Position numbers and translations under genes: made by a program. Of a stretch of DNA of 64,000 nt, positions 7,369 to 16,672 are shown in pieces (position 1 is the first letter of the stretch; every line of letters starts with the position of its first letter). The notes beneath the pieces were generated by a model. It had not been told where the DNA came from. It did not search any database and saw only the letters and a list, made by a program, of their open reading frames with translations. The DNA comes from Candidatus Heimdallarchaeota archaeon (lineage in GTDB: Archaea > Asgardarchaeota > Heimdallarchaeia > Hodarchaeales > Hodarchaeaceae), in NCBI GenBank assembly GCA_011364965.1, contig RDOB01000005.1, positions 124,001 through 188,000 on the forward strand, read 5' to 3'.

Positions 7369-8862
7369 CTGAACAAAAGAATTATAATAATTGGAGCAGG
7401 GTTGGGTGGACTCAGTACAGGTTGCTATGCTCAGTTAAATGGATATCATACAGAAATTTTTGAAAAACATACACATTCTGGAGGCCTTGCTGCAACCTGG
7501 AAGCGAAAAGATTATAGAATAGATGGCGGAATTCATTTTCTCACTGGACACAAACCTGGAATTGCCTTTTATAAAATTTTGAGGGAAATAGGAATTAATC
7601 CAGAAACCTTAGTAGATTCTTCCACCTATGGACGTTTCCTTGATGAAAATAGTGGAGTAATAATTGATATCACAAATAATGCTAATAAGTTATACCAAAC
7701 TTTGTTGAATTATTTTCCTGACGATTCGCTTTTTATTGAGGATTTAATAAAGAACGCAAAGAAACTTTCCAAATATGACTTGAGTGTATTTGGCTTAGAA
7801 AAACCAGTAGAGCTAAAATCCAAAATTGACGATCTTAAAGAATTTTGGGCTCTTAAAGGAATTTTAAAATACTTTACAGGGAAATATAATCGATCAGTGG
7901 ATTCTATTGCAAAACAATTGAATCATGAAATTTTTGGAGAGTTTCTGAAAAAGATATTCTTACCCCAAGTTCCTTATTGGTTTGTACTAATGATTCTTTC
8001 ATTAGTTTTCAGTAATCAGTTATGTTTACTGCGTGATGGTTCCAATGAGTTTGCAAAGTCAATTGAAAGAAGATATCTTGCGTTGGGGGGAAAAATCCAT
8101 TTTTCATCAGGTGTTAAGAAAATTATTGTTGAAAAAGGAAGCGCGATTGGGGTTCAGTTAGAAAATGGAATTATAGAATACGCTGATTATATTATATCAA
8201 GCACAGATGGATTTCATACCTTATTTCACCTATTAGGGAAAGAATTTGTTGATGAGGCAACTCTTGATCGATACAACCAAGCTGATATATTAAATCCTTG
8301 CTTAATTATTAGCTTTGGTGTTGATCAAGCGTTCCCAGAAGAACCATGGTTAACAGTTGTCGTTCTTAATGAGCCAATAACTGTAGGAAATCAAGAAATA
8401 CACGAAATCGTTATCCGAATATTCAACTATAGTTCATACTTCGCTCCTCCTGAAAAAACTGTAGTTCAGGTATTAATCGAAACGGAGTGGGATTTTTGGA
8501 ATGAATTATCCAAAGATCAGTCCCTGTATACCTCATATAAACAGGAAATCGCGAAATTAATTCTGATAAAATTGGAAGTATATTTCCCTGGTTTGTCACG
8601 GAATGTTCAAGTGACTGATGTAGCTACTCCATATACTTTCTGGCATTTTACACAATCAACAAAGGGTTCAATAATGGGATGGGCGCCTAATGTTAAAAAT
8701 ATGTTAACACAACCGAAGAAATCATTGCCTACACTGACTAATTTTTACTTAGCAGGACAATGGTCTATGTCTGTAGGAGGGGTTTCTCCCTCTATTCTTT
8801 CTGGTAGACACGTTGTTCAGCTATTATGCACAAACGATTCACGGAAATTTAGAACTAGATAG
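7369..8862 (+). CDS. phytoene desaturase/retinol saturase-like FAD oxidoreductase, apparent CTG start
   Basis: A 497-residue flavoprotein. The dinucleotide-binding fold lies at the N-terminus (I-I-I-I-G-A-G-L-G-G-L-S-T-G, then about 20 residues later an acidic I-F-E-K), followed by S-G-G-L-A-A-T-W and D-G-G-I-H-F, with the C-terminal FAD motif Y-L-A-G-Q-W at about residue 463. This matches the CrtI/CrtO/RetSat superfamily, which oxidises or reduces polyene lipids such as carotenoids and polyprenyls. The frame is open only from 7351 and has no ATG, GTG or TTG before the G-x-G-x-x-G motif. CTG 7369 gives M-N-K-R-I-I-I-I-G-A-G and sits eight bases after GAGG (7357-7360), so it is the likely start. 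The substrate is unknown; no other carotenoid gene is near. Confidence 0.8.
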   Translation: MNKRIIIIGAGLGGLSTGCYAQLNGYHTEIFEKHTHSGGLAATWKRKDYRIDGGIHFLTGHKPGIAFYKILREIGINPETLVDSSTYGRFLDENSGVIIDITNNANKLYQTLLNYFPDDSLFIEDLIKNAKKLSKYDLSVFGLEKPVELKSKIDDLKEFWALKGILKYFTGKYNRSVDSIAKQLNHEIFGEFLKKIFLPQVPYWFVLMILSLVFSNQLCLLRDGSNEFAKSIERRYLALGGKIHFSSGVKKIIVEKGSAIGVQLENGIIEYADYIISSTDGFHTLFHLLGKEFVDEATLDRYNQADILNPCLIISFGVDQAFPEEPWLTVVVLNEPITVGNQEIHEIVIRIFNYSSYFAPPEKTVVQVLIETEWDFWNELSKDQSLYTSYKQEIAKLILIKLEVYFPGLSRNVQVTDVATPYTFWHFTQSTKGSIMGWAPNVKNMLTQPKKSLPTLTNFYLAGQWSMSVGGVSPSILSGRHVVQLLCTNDSRKFRTR

Positions 8863-9038
8863 AAGCCCAAATTCAATTACAATGGCTTTCAACATTAAAT
8901 ATTGTATTCTCTGTGAAACTTTGGTTTATTTTATCCATTTTCATTAGTCCAAATAATACCTCATTCAACCTAGGTACATCACTTAGGAATTAGGCTCCAG
9001 ATTTACTGAAACAGGAAAAAAGAATATAAATTAGCCCG

Positions 9039-9455
9039 TTAGGAGCTAACTTTCAAATTAATTAATTTCTCTTCTAAAATTCCATCAAACCATACATTTA
9101 ATGTTTTATCAAACCCTCTACAGACACTTGGGTCGATTATTCCCTCTTTTAAGTGTTTGCTATATTGCTTGAGGAAGGATACTCTGATTCTTTGCATCAA
9201 ATGTGTAAATTTTCTTTTACTTACCCTTAAATCCGAAATAACCAACGCAATCATTATAGAATCTTTCATATCATAAATAATCTTAACGTTCTCCATTTTA
9301 ATTTCTTGAACCTCTTGTAAGAGCATACTTCGAGCAAAATCTGATATTGCTACGAGAAATCCACTTAGCAAGTCTACATCTTCCTTTTTTTGTTGACAAG
9401 ATTTCGCAACCAAACATATTCCAGATTCGTGGATAATGTAGATTTCTCGAATCAA
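9039..9455 (-). CDS. small longin/roadblock-like protein
   Basis: A 138-residue soluble protein starting M-I-R-E-I-Y-I-I-H-E-S-G-I-C-L, the beta-hairpin opening typical of roadblock/longin-like proteins of archaea. Next come a helix (D-L-L-S-G-F-L-V-A-I-S-D-F-A), two strands (V-K-I-I-Y, S-I-M-I-A-L-V-I) and a long C-terminal helix. It has one domain, against the possible two of the protein at 3588-4334. By analogy it may bind a small GTPase of the Ras/Rag/MglA type, but no GTPase gene lies in this window. It ends with TAA. Confidence 0.6.
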   Translation of the reverse strand: MIREIYIIHESGICLVAKSCQQKKEDVDLLSGFLVAISDFARSMLLQEVQEIKMENVKIIYDMKDSIMIALVISDLRVSKRKFTHLMQRIRVSFLKQYSKHLKEGIIDPSVCRGFDKTLNVWFDGILEEKLINLKVSS

Positions 9456-9927
9456 CGTATTATACCTCCATTTGTTTTGCTAACTCTTTTCTTTCTAAGA
9501 GATTGGGAACTCTAGTTATTTAATCTTTGATTATGAACTTTTAACTTACCTCATCAGTATTTGAACTAAAATCCAATTCAAGCTATATACTTTATGGAAA
9601 TATTCCTGAATTTATAAAGTAATATCAAATTAAAATTCTCAATTCCAAGTATTTTTTTTGATTAGATAAATCATTAGTATATTAGTAGTGGATTCATCAA
9701 ATATTAAGAACCAAAAAAGTCTTCTTTTCTGAGAATTTCTTGTTGCTTCTTTTCAATACTTGGATTGCTATATATCATTTGAAGGATCAAGAATGACGAA
9801 AATTAGATTAGATGTAAATTCACTGAAGTTTAAAATCAAAGAATAGATCGTTTATATAAAGGAAATAATTACGAGACATCTCCATCTATTAGTAAAAATA
9901 ATCAAAAATCACGCATAAATTCTCGTA
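9456..9927. other. intergenic stretch with a promoter before the methyltransferase
   Basis: About 470 very AT-rich bases between divergent genes. A clear archaeal TATA-like box (TTTATATA, about 9851-9858) precedes the plus-strand methyltransferase, with its ATG about 70 bases downstream. A 17-codon frame at 9793-9846 after a GGAT is too short to support. I see no repeat or RNA-like structure. Confidence 0.45.
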
Positions 9928-10731
9928 ATGGGGTCGATAAAGAAAATGGACGATACGATCGAGCTTTATAACATCTTGGGTAAATTGGATTCCCCAATTC
10001 AACATATTGGGGGGATTTCCGCGACAGCTGAACTTTTAGAGATGCTCTCTCTGAAAAAAAATGAATATATTTTGGATGTTGGTTGTGGGGGAGGATATAC
10101 AGCTTGTTTAATCGCTGAAAAGTATGAATGCCGTGTCGAAGGTATTGATGCATCCCCAGTTATGATTGAAAATGCAAGGAGACGAGCAGAAAAACGAAAG
10201 CTTGAAGATTTAGTCACATTTCAACTAGCTGATGTTTATCAACTCCCATTTAAAGATAATAAATTTGATTGTGCTTTTTTTGAGTCCTTTCTTAATGTTT
10301 TACCAGGAGATAGAGAGGCAGCTTTAGCGGAAATTGCACGAGTTGTTCAATTTGGTGGAAGGATAGGGGGAAATGAGCTAGTAACAACACCCGACATCCC
10401 AGAAGAGATACAAGAAGAAGTTAATCATCTAACTCCTTATCTTGGGAATTTTATGAATCCCGAAGAGCTAAAAGCGCTTTTTCAAAGAGCGGGATTGAGT
10501 TCCATTATCTTTCATCAGTACCCAGCCTCAAAGATTTCATCGAATATGCTAATGGGTGACTCTCGAAAGCTTATGGGAATCTCTGGGTTGGCTTCCTATC
10601 TCGTTAGAATGGTAGTTGCTTATTTTAGACATATTAAACTACGCTCATATTCTAAGTACTCAAGAATTGTCTTAAAAGATAAGAAAACTCGTAAATACTT
10701 TGGTTATGCATTCATTGTTGGACAAAAATAA
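9928..10731 (+). CDS. class I SAM-dependent methyltransferase
   Basis: A 267-residue cytoplasmic enzyme. Motif I (I-L-D-V-G-C-G-G-G-Y-T-A) lies at about 47-58, the acidic end of strand two follows (V-E-G-I-D-A-S), then the A-D-V-Y-Q-L-P-F adenine-binding loop and the F-D-C-A-F-F-E-S segment. This arrangement is that of the UbiE/Methyltransf_11 group acting on small molecules or lipids. The substrate is unknown. ATG 9928 is taken as the start; a second ATG at 9946 would remove six residues. A TATA box lies upstream at about 9851. Confidence 0.82.
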   Translation: MGSIKKMDDTIELYNILGKLDSPIQHIGGISATAELLEMLSLKKNEYILDVGCGGGYTACLIAEKYECRVEGIDASPVMIENARRRAEKRKLEDLVTFQLADVYQLPFKDNKFDCAFFESFLNVLPGDREAALAEIARVVQFGGRIGGNELVTTPDIPEEIQEEVNHLTPYLGNFMNPEELKALFQRAGLSSIIFHQYPASKISSNMLMGDSRKLMGISGLASYLVRMVVAYFRHIKLRSYSKYSRIVLKDKKTRKYFGYAFIVGQK

Positions 10732-10777
10732 CCACTTATCTAATATTTGACCGCTTAAAACTATTTTATGAAGTAGA

Positions 10778-11050
10778 ATGCTTGGTAATAAACTAAATAT
10801 ACTTTTTATTATAACTCATGATACAGGGGATTTTCTTGGATGCTATGAACTTGATGAGGTCAATTCACCGAACTTTGATGAACTATCGCATCAAGGAATT
10901 CAATTTATGAATTATTTTGCTGTAGCACCCTAGTACTCCCCATTAAGAGTTAGTATATTAGCTGGAAAAATGCCTCATTCTCACGGATTGATGGGTTTGG
11001 TTAATAGAGGTTGGAATTTACCAAAAAAAAATGTAACTTTACCCTCCTAA
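10778..11050 (+). pseudogene. sulfatase N-terminal fragment, nonsense-mutated
   Basis: Reading from ATG 10778, the frame gives N-I-L-F-I-I-T-H-D-T-G-D, then S-P-N-F-D-E-L-S, G-I-Q-F-M-N-Y-F, a TAG stop at the active-site region, then Y-S-P-L-R-V-S-I-L-A-G, M-P-H-S-H-G-L-M-G-L, R-G-W-N-L-P and a terminal TAA-TAG. This is the start of a type I sulfatase (metal-binding D, then C-x-P-S-R), but the catalytic Cys/formylglycine position reads Tyr, the following Ser reads Leu, and a stop replaces the residue before it. Only about 90 of some 450-500 family residues remain, so the gene is dead. The changes TGC to TAC and CAG to TAG would be single transitions. Confidence 0.8.
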
Positions 11051-11113
11051 TAGTATAGATTTACCGTAAGATATCTATTTTTCTATTTACCTCCTCTCTG
11101 TTCGAAGGATTCC

Positions 11114-11133
11114 TGATAAAAATAAAAAAGGGG
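11114..11133 (-). terminator. T-tract terminator for the membrane hydrolase gene
   Basis: On the minus strand, a C-run is followed by T6-A-T5-A-T immediately after the TAA of the 11135-12931 gene. Archaeal transcription commonly ends at such T-tracts without a hairpin. Confidence 0.5.
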
Positions 11134-11134
11134 G

Positions 11135-12931
11135 TTAAAGAAGACTATACGCCCCAGAGATTGCAAGGATCCAGGTTATGATAAGAGAAATAACAATTGA
11201 TCCTAAATATATCTTCCCGGTTTTTTGGTAGAAATAGGTCAATAAAAAGAACATAAACGTGAACTGGGGAATAGCTTGCATCAAAAATATCTGAAACAGA
11301 GCTGCGAGAGGTATGAAATGAAAAGTTGGAGCAGTACCCAGGAAGAATAGTGGAAGATAATGAAGAGCGAAGAACAAGATTAATCCGCACATCATGGCGT
11401 ACACTGATTTTACAAACCATACTAAATGTGTTCTAGTGAATGTAGAATGCTCTTTAGATCGAATTTGTCCAAATAGAAAAACTCCACCGTTAAATAAGAA
11501 GAATATTAGAGTTGGTACTAAATAAATAAAGAATTGTGTCAATCGATATCCTTGAATTTGTCGCAATACAGGCCACATGAATCGGAATTCTACTAGGGTT
11601 AGTTTCTCAAATACTGCTACAAATCCATACAAATACACAACTATGATAATTGCAAGTACAATAGTCTTTTTCAAAATCTCTCTGTTGAATGTTTTTTTGT
11701 TTTCATCAAAAGATACTCCCATATCATACCAGGTTACTCCTTTAGTCTTTGCCCCTCTGAACCAGAAGTAAAACGCTACTGCTGCAATTAGGAAGTTAAC
11801 CAAGAACCACCAGAAAAATGCACTTGCTGTAATTAAATTCGTGATAGGGGTATCAATTAATAATCCAATTGTAGGTATAATCAGGAACGTTACACCTCCA
11901 ATCAATCCATTAATTGTTGCATAAATCCACCATGTTCGCTCCTCAATTGTATAACGAGTAGGAAGTGGTTGAATAATATCTTTAAAGGTTTCTGTCTCTA
12001 AAAGAATACTAGTTAGTGGAATAATGGATAATAGAACTGTTATTGTGGCAATGAGTGTTGCAGCTTCTTTAAATTGAGAGATTTGATTATAGGGGTCTAT
12101 CCAGTGACTATCAGTCACCCCTCCTTTCAGCGATTTTCTCATCCAATCAATGGTTTCTGCAATTCCTATCATGTTCCAAGTTCCTCCAGGGTGTGTAGAA
12201 GGAATATATGCGTATCTTTGAGCTGATCCGTCGTTAAAGTTCCCATAATCATGATTTATTTGAGCAGTTTCATTTGTATTGTATGTTATCATTTCCATGC
12301 CCATTTCATACCAATCTGGTCTGGTATAACTATTTAGATCCTCAAATTGACACCATAATTGAAGATAATTATTTATACCTGAATCAGTTATGTTTGCAGG
12401 ACCACCACTCTGAATTACTACTGCATCATGATCTGGATTAATAGCAGCAATCTTTCGAGCATTACTTCCCCCCATACTATGTCCCACAATACCTAGTTTA
12501 TCACCATTAACAAATGCTAGATTTTTGAGGAAATGATAAGATGCATTCGCTCCCATATTCGTATCAGTATAGATATCCAACGCTAGCCATGGACTAGAGT
12601 CACCTTGTCCAATTTCAGAAATAGCTAGTGCTACAAATCCTCTTCGGGCCAATTCAATTGCAGTTGGAGCCTCTGTATCTTTATCATTATTGAACCCATG
12701 CATTAGCAGAATACCTGGTAAGGGGTTGGCTGCTGTGGCATAAGTAGGCCTATAGAGTTTACCTTCAACAATATCACCTGTCTCATCTGCAAATCGGACA
12801 AGCTCGATGTCAATTTCACCGAAGTTGGATTGTAGAAGGGATCCAACTGTTATTGTGCTGATAGAAATACAAATTAGTGTTATAAACCATATTCTATTGT
12901 TCCAAATATTTCGTGAAGCCAATTGAGTCAC
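11135..12931 (-). CDS. alpha/beta hydrolase fused to a polytopic membrane domain
   Basis: A 598-residue protein: one N-terminal membrane helix (about 13-33), an extracytoplasmic alpha/beta-hydrolase domain (about 40-270) with M-H-G-F, the nucleophile elbow G-H-S152-M-G-G and a histidine-bearing H-P-G-G segment, then about seven transmembrane helices (295-598). The hydrolase part resembles dienelactone-hydrolase/acetyl-xylan-esterase-like proteins. The fusion suggests an ester or amide hydrolase held at the membrane, perhaps coupled to export or uptake. The substrate is unknown. The start is GTG at 12931 with only a modest GAGG upstream. A T-tract follows the stop. Confidence 0.75.
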   Translation of the reverse strand: MTQLASRNIWNNRIWFITLICISISTITVGSLLQSNFGEIDIELVRFADETGDIVEGKLYRPTYATAANPLPGILLMHGFNNDKDTEAPTAIELARRGFVALAISEIGQGDSSPWLALDIYTDTNMGANASYHFLKNLAFVNGDKLGIVGHSMGGSNARKIAAINPDHDAVVIQSGGPANITDSGINNYLQLWCQFEDLNSYTRPDWYEMGMEMITYNTNETAQINHDYGNFNDGSAQRYAYIPSTHPGGTWNMIGIAETIDWMRKSLKGGVTDSHWIDPYNQISQFKEAATLIATITVLLSIIPLTSILLETETFKDIIQPLPTRYTIEERTWWIYATINGLIGGVTFLIIPTIGLLIDTPITNLITASAFFWWFLVNFLIAAVAFYFWFRGAKTKGVTWYDMGVSFDENKKTFNREILKKTIVLAIIIVVYLYGFVAVFEKLTLVEFRFMWPVLRQIQGYRLTQFFIYLVPTLIFFLFNGGVFLFGQIRSKEHSTFTRTHLVWFVKSVYAMMCGLILFFALHYLPLFFLGTAPTFHFIPLAALFQIFLMQAIPQFTFMFFLLTYFYQKTGKIYLGSIVISLIITWILAISGAYSLL

Positions 12932-13094
12932 CTCGAACGTTTAAATTAAAAGAAAAAGCAAAATTATTAGTGAATTATAACTATAAAAAGATATTGAGGT
13001 TTTTAAATAACTCAATACCGAAATATGTGTCTTTTTCATTTTTACAGGAAAAAAAGAAAATCTCCTTTTTTTATAGCATAACTGAAATTTTACA

Positions 13095-15164
13095 TCACTT
13101 AAATCCCATTTCTTCAAGTGGTATATTTAATTCTTCAGTTCCAGGTAAACTAAATCTCCCGTCTCTGATGATATCCACAGTCTTTCCATTAGATAAAACA
13201 GCAGCTATAAAGTCAATAGCAGAGAAATCCATCACAATATCCTCATGTTTGTTACTATATGCCTCTGTAGGAGTTTTGTGCCGCAACCGCGACTTTTCAT
13301 TATCCATAGCACAAATGAGTTTCTTGGTGAACTGATTATACATTTTCTGGTCCTCGCTGCGGGAGAAACAGGTGTCTCCAAGAGCAAAATGAGGGCCAGT
13401 TTTCTCTGAAATTAGAATGGGAAGTAAATTGACAATGTCATACTCTCTTGAAACCTTATAGGCAAGAGTATTTGTACCAATGGCAAATTCCCCAATAGGA
13501 AGGGTTTTATGGGGAAATAGGAGGTTTTCCTCAATATATTTCTGATTCTCTTCTTCGGTTTTAAAATTTGTACATGAATAAGCAGAAATATAGCCATCAG
13601 AGAACTCTAGCTGTAAGTTATCGTATCTTAAAGAGTTTTGATAGGTCTCTTCAACATGTAATAATCCTGTGGTTCCATTTAACTGTGGAGCAGTGAATAT
13701 CTCTCCTCCAGGAATATTTACACTCGAACCAGAATTCACAAAGTTCGTGCTCTTGGAAGGATCCTTGAGTTGTTGAAGTTGAATCTTTAGATTAGTTTTG
13801 TTCATTCCTCGGCCTTTGATATGTACATAATCTGCTTGATCAAGGGTATCAATCATGATTTGTTGAATCTTTTCATATTTTTCCGAGTCAAACATGTTGA
13901 TTTTAATTGTTTCTTCAAAGATCTCTTCAAATTGCTCTCCAATTTTAGGAGTCGGAAATGCAACCATGCAGAAAGATGTTTTAGCCTGAGGTATATACTG
14001 ATTTATTAGCTGATGTACTCGCATTTGAAAAGTTTGTTGAAGTTTTTGTTGTTCTGGGGACAATTTCAAGACATCTTTCTTACTTTCAGGACTGAATAAT
14101 GGATCACCGAATTTCTCAATATACATAATCCCGCTATACTTGTCTAATAAATCCTTATTCTCTTCTAAACCATATTGAATTTCTTCAATGCGTTTTTCAA
14201 TATATTCCTCGGAAATATAAAGTGCATTATCGAATTTATGATCGAAATCATATTGTTCATTAATTCGAGTAGAATAAGCGTTGATAATACAAGTTTCTAG
14301 AGGGTGAGGTTGAGATTTGAATTCCTTAATCATCTCACGATAAAGCCTCTCTAAACCAATTTTATAATAAAAGCCAACAGTTTCCTTAATTGTTACATCT
14401 TTGTTATCTCTAACAAATCCCTTGTAATAAGCTCTGATTATTTCTTTTGCAAGGATTTTAAGCTTTTCAACTGGGTAATTCTGCATGAATTTCGCAATCT
14501 TAATTTCATTCTCTGATATATACGTTCCTGATTTGAATAAATATCTTAAATCGTTTAAATCATCTTCTGTAAGAATGTTTGTTAGATACCTAAAATCTGG
14601 ATCATGTTGCTCTTTATAGTTATAATATTCGTCTTCTGGACGTTTTTTTAACATATATCGTGTCATAAGCTCTTTAAGGTGGATAAAATCAACAGGATTA
14701 TTTTTGATATAATCATATACTTCAATATAGAGTGTATTCAAATCCGCCATTTTGTAGATTTTATGAAACGCGGCGTAAGTAATATATTGGCGATAGGATA
14801 GATAAAACCAGGAAAATAACTGCCCTTCCTTTTCTCCGAATATTTTAACGCAATAACTAGGATTAGCATAACTCGAGCTATAATTTTCTGGAAGCAATTC
14901 ACAATAAAAAGCATTATTTAAAGCAAGCAATTCTTCAAAGGACTTTTCCTTGTAATAATTTGGATTCCGAGAATTGTTTTCAAAATCGCATAATTTAATT
15001 ATTAACTGTCTCACACTAATAAGAAATTTCAGATATTCTTTCTTCTCTGAATCATGGGACTCTTCCAGCTGATTTAAAATCTCTTTAATTTTAATAACAG
15101 ACTGTGTATAGGATTCTTCAGCTTCTTTATTGTAAGTACTGTAAAATGAATAGAGATCAAACAA
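13095..15164 (-). CDS. M29-family metallo-aminopeptidase with long N-terminal extension
   Basis: A 689-residue protein; ordinary M29 aminopeptidases (AmpS, aminopeptidase T) have about 410 residues. The C-terminal half carries the family motifs: P-G-G-E488-I-F-T-A-P, P-I-G-E-F-A-I-G-T-N-T, then E-K-T-G-P-H-F-A-L-G-D with the histidine and aspartate ligands of the two-metal centre. The first 240-280 residues are helical and charged with no motif I recognise. It should remove N-terminal residues from cytoplasmic peptides, complementing the peptide importer and PepF in this window. It ends with TGA. Confidence 0.85.
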   Translation of the reverse strand: MFDLYSFYSTYNKEAEESYTQSVIKIKEILNQLEESHDSEKKEYLKFLISVRQLIIKLCDFENNSRNPNYYKEKSFEELLALNNAFYCELLPENYSSSYANPSYCVKIFGEKEGQLFSWFYLSYRQYITYAAFHKIYKMADLNTLYIEVYDYIKNNPVDFIHLKELMTRYMLKKRPEDEYYNYKEQHDPDFRYLTNILTEDDLNDLRYLFKSGTYISENEIKIAKFMQNYPVEKLKILAKEIIRAYYKGFVRDNKDVTIKETVGFYYKIGLERLYREMIKEFKSQPHPLETCIINAYSTRINEQYDFDHKFDNALYISEEYIEKRIEEIQYGLEENKDLLDKYSGIMYIEKFGDPLFSPESKKDVLKLSPEQQKLQQTFQMRVHQLINQYIPQAKTSFCMVAFPTPKIGEQFEEIFEETIKINMFDSEKYEKIQQIMIDTLDQADYVHIKGRGMNKTNLKIQLQQLKDPSKSTNFVNSGSSVNIPGGEIFTAPQLNGTTGLLHVEETYQNSLRYDNLQLEFSDGYISAYSCTNFKTEEENQKYIEENLLFPHKTLPIGEFAIGTNTLAYKVSREYDIVNLLPILISEKTGPHFALGDTCFSRSEDQKMYNQFTKKLICAMDNEKSRLRHKTPTEAYSNKHEDIVMDFSAIDFIAAVLSNGKTVDIIRDGRFSLPGTEELNIPLEEMGFK

Positions 15165-15283
15165 AATACACTCACCAATATTGTACTATGGAAAAAATTG
15201 CCGTTTACGGGACGGGAATTGACGAACCTTTTTCATCTATTATAAACTCATTTAATGTGGCAATCAACCAACATGAAAAAAGG

Positions 15284-16081
15284 TTAGTAAAATTCATCCA
15301 ATAATTGATAAAATTTAATTTTTTGTTGATCAACTATATCTAATCCAAGTTCTTTGAGAAATATCAGCCCCCAGTCTTCACCAAAGTTATAGATAACACT
15401 CCGCAAACATAAAGCAATGTCCTGATGACGATCGCTAACCCCTCCTTTTTCCCAATCAATAAATCCACTAAGCTCACCCTTATCTATTAAAATATTGGGT
15501 AAGCAATAATCTCCATGAGTAAAAACAAGATCCTCTGTTCTAGGTTTTGTACGTAAAAGCTCTTCATAAAGCGACTCAGCCGTACGGCCACGTCGCTGTG
15601 CGTCAAAATTATTTTCATTGACTAATCCTAAATTCATTCTACGTTTTGCATTCTCCATTTCAAAATTTAAGGTTCGATCAAATGGACAGTCAGTTATATC
15701 GACAGAATGAATTAAGTTTAGACCCTTGACCAATATCCTGATAGATTCCTGACGCTCCTCATCATTGGAGCAGATAAATGAGGCTTTTCCTTTAATTCCA
15801 GTAACTAATAGATATTCCTGACTTTGATAGCACTCATATGAAATTACTTGCGGACAAGGTAATTTTCCTTCCAACCACGAAAGAACTTCACTTTCTAATT
15901 TAAGATTAGAACCAATATCACCCAAATTTATCTTCAAATATAAGGAAGTTCTATCTTGGGCTTTAAAATGATATACAACAGTTCTGGTGCCTCCAATGGT
16001 ATCTTTTTCAACAGAATATCCCTTAATATTCTCTTCTAATACACTTCGTACATTAGATGGTAATTCTTGAAAATTAAACAT
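15284..16081 (-). CDS. APH(3')-like aminoglycoside phosphotransferase
   Basis: A 265-residue kinase, the same length as APH(3') enzymes (264-271). Seen: H189-G-D191-Y-C-L-P-N196, the catalytic loop; D209 in F-I-D-W-E-K-G-G, the metal-binding Asp; then D-R-H-Q-D-I-A-L-C-L-R-S and a C-terminal Y-Q-L-L-D-E-F-Y that closely resembles the end of kanamycin kinases. ATP-dependent phosphorylation of the 3'-hydroxyl of aminoglycosides is the family reaction; whether this archaeal copy acts on an antibiotic or another aminated sugar is unknown. The position of the motifs matches bacterial enzymes almost residue for residue, which suggests transfer from bacteria. It ends with TAA. Confidence 0.88.
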   Translation of the reverse strand: MFNFQELPSNVRSVLEENIKGYSVEKDTIGGTRTVVYHFKAQDRTSLYLKINLGDIGSNLKLESEVLSWLEGKLPCPQVISYECYQSQEYLLVTGIKGKASFICSNDEERQESIRILVKGLNLIHSVDITDCPFDRTLNFEMENAKRRMNLGLVNENNFDAQRRGRTAESLYEELLRTKPRTEDLVFTHGDYCLPNILIDKGELSGFIDWEKGGVSDRHQDIALCLRSVIYNFGEDWGLIFLKELGLDIVDQQKIKFYQLLDEFY

Positions 16082-16150
16082 AATGCGTCCTCTTACCTAA
16101 GTAATAATCCTTATTGGATGATTAACTTTTATTTTCCGTGAAACAGGCAT

Positions 16151-16168
16151 ATTTAAACATTATATAGA
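16151..16168 (+). promoter_or_regulatory. TATA-like promoter of the 86-aa gene
   Basis: ATTTAAACATTATATAG, an archaeal TATA-like run, lies about 25-40 bases before the TTG start at 16193, between it and the divergent kinase gene. Confidence 0.45.
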
Positions 16169-16192
16169 TGGAGGGTTTAGAGGTGTATAAAA

Positions 16193-16453
16193 TTGACCTT
16201 TGGAGCATCTGCAGCAACAAGCTCTTCGCATTCCAACATTGGTAGTTCATATAGAGTGAAATTTCGGAGAAGTGAATTTTTAGAATTGATAGAAATAGTA
16301 CGACCTTCGATAATCTATCACGTAAAAAGAATGCATTTCTTTGCTCATGATGGGTTCGTAATGTATACTTTTCAGTGTGATGATGAAGATTTCTTCAATT
16401 TTAAGTTGATTCATGCAATAGAATTTACAAATTATCTATGGAAAGAAGAGTAA
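16193..16453 (+). CDS. small conserved-looking protein, 86 aa
   Basis: It starts at TTG, seven bases after a good Shine-Dalgarno sequence (GAGGTG, 16182-16187) and downstream of a TATA-like run. After a Ser/Ala-rich start it has a strand-helix-strand pattern (Y-R-V-K-F, E-F-L-E-L-I-E-I-V, I-I-Y-H-V-K-R-M-H-F-F-A-H-D-G-F-V-M-Y-T-F), then an acidic helix. It is soluble, with no signal peptide and one Cys. I do not recognise the family. Promoter, ribosome site and regular secondary-structure pattern together make it likely to be expressed. Confidence 0.5.
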   Translation: MTFGASAATSSSHSNIGSSYRVKFRRSEFLELIEIVRPSIIYHVKRMHFFAHDGFVMYTFQCDDEDFFNFKLIHAIEFTNYLWKEE

Positions 16454-16672
16454 AGGGTTTGGAATCCGTGAATTTGTCAATGGTTCTAAAACAATCCTCA
16501 ATATCTTCTTTTTGTTGTTTAAATAAAATAATCAGCATTATATTTGACCTCATCCATTTGGCTCAATAGCTGAAAGAATAAACTTACTAAACAATTTTTT
16601 TTCCATTTATAATAAGATTAGGAAATATAATTAGAGTAGATAGTCATATTATTTCGCATTAGAGGCTCTAAA

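Noticed and set aside
15104..15304. 66-codon plus-strand frame between M29 and APH genes
   Set aside because: It overlaps the ends of two well-supported minus-strand genes and has no motif.
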